Shown here: one piece after another, positions 63,985-64,000 of the stretch
Layout: each line of letters starts with the position of its first letter
Position numbering within the stretch: the first letter of the stretch is position 1
DNA from: Xenopus tropicalis
Taxonomy: Eukaryota; Chordata; Amphibia; Anura; Pipidae
Reading direction: 5' to 3'
Assembly (NCBI RefSeq): GCF_000004195.4
Contig: NC_030684.2
Location: 69,423,392-69,487,391, forward strand
Length of the DNA: 64,000 nucleotides
Notes under the pieces: model-generated
Told to the model about the DNA's origin: nothing
Database searches by the model: none
What the model saw: the letters and a program-made list of their open reading frames with translations, nothing else
Program-made: the position numbers and the translations under genes

Positions 63985-64000
63985 ACGTGTGTTAATATTG

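Overview
The window is vertebrate nuclear DNA, almost certainly from a clawed frog (Xenopus; species not decided). It is AT-rich, non-coding over most of its length, and carries one intact protein-coding gene with spliced exons. That gene is zic3 (exons at 27428-28400, 29371-29534 and 29983-30171, plus strand), encoding a 441-residue five-zinc-finger transcription factor of the Zic/Odd-paired family. The frog assignment rests on the zic3 N-terminus, which lacks the polyalanine and polyhistidine tracts of mammalian ZIC3, and on the repeats: TTAA-flanked T2-type MITEs, foldback MITEs and hAT MITEs of kinds typical of Xenopus.

Layout. 1-11.2 kb is repeat-dense: a Ty3/Gypsy pol scrap, a composite foldback element, a ~140-bp satellite array, a 39-bp minisatellite, a cluster of T2-like elements (5.3-8.5 kb) and a TTAA foldback MITE. 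11.9-27 kb is repeat-poor and AT-rich, with microsatellites and several patches that look like candidate conserved regulatory DNA. 27.0-31.1 kb is zic3 with its promoter region, short leader, two introns and 3' UTR ending at an AATAAA. 31.1-37.5 kb is mostly plain, broken by an 84-bp near-spacerless perfect palindrome at 33.7 kb. 37.5-63.98 kb is again rich in transposon remains: hAT MITEs, a Tc1/mariner transposase pseudogene, LINE fragments of two kinds, more TTAA foldback MITEs and SINE-like tails.

No second gene was recognised. No divergent zic partner lies upstream of zic3 within this window. In mammals ZIC3 sits in a gene-poor interval rich in long-range enhancers, and the layout here is compatible with that, but conservation could not be measured. 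Most short open frames in the window are unsupported; those that matter are fragments of transposon proteins. The strongest items to follow up are the 41-bp-arm palindrome (33726-33809), the composite three-ended MITE (1504-2214), the start-codon arrangement of zic3 (weak first AUG, uORF, overlapping 154-codon frame), two Pumilio-type sites in its 3' UTR, and the 20-bp-periodic hAT element inserted in a CR1-like LINE (52.45-53.0 kb).
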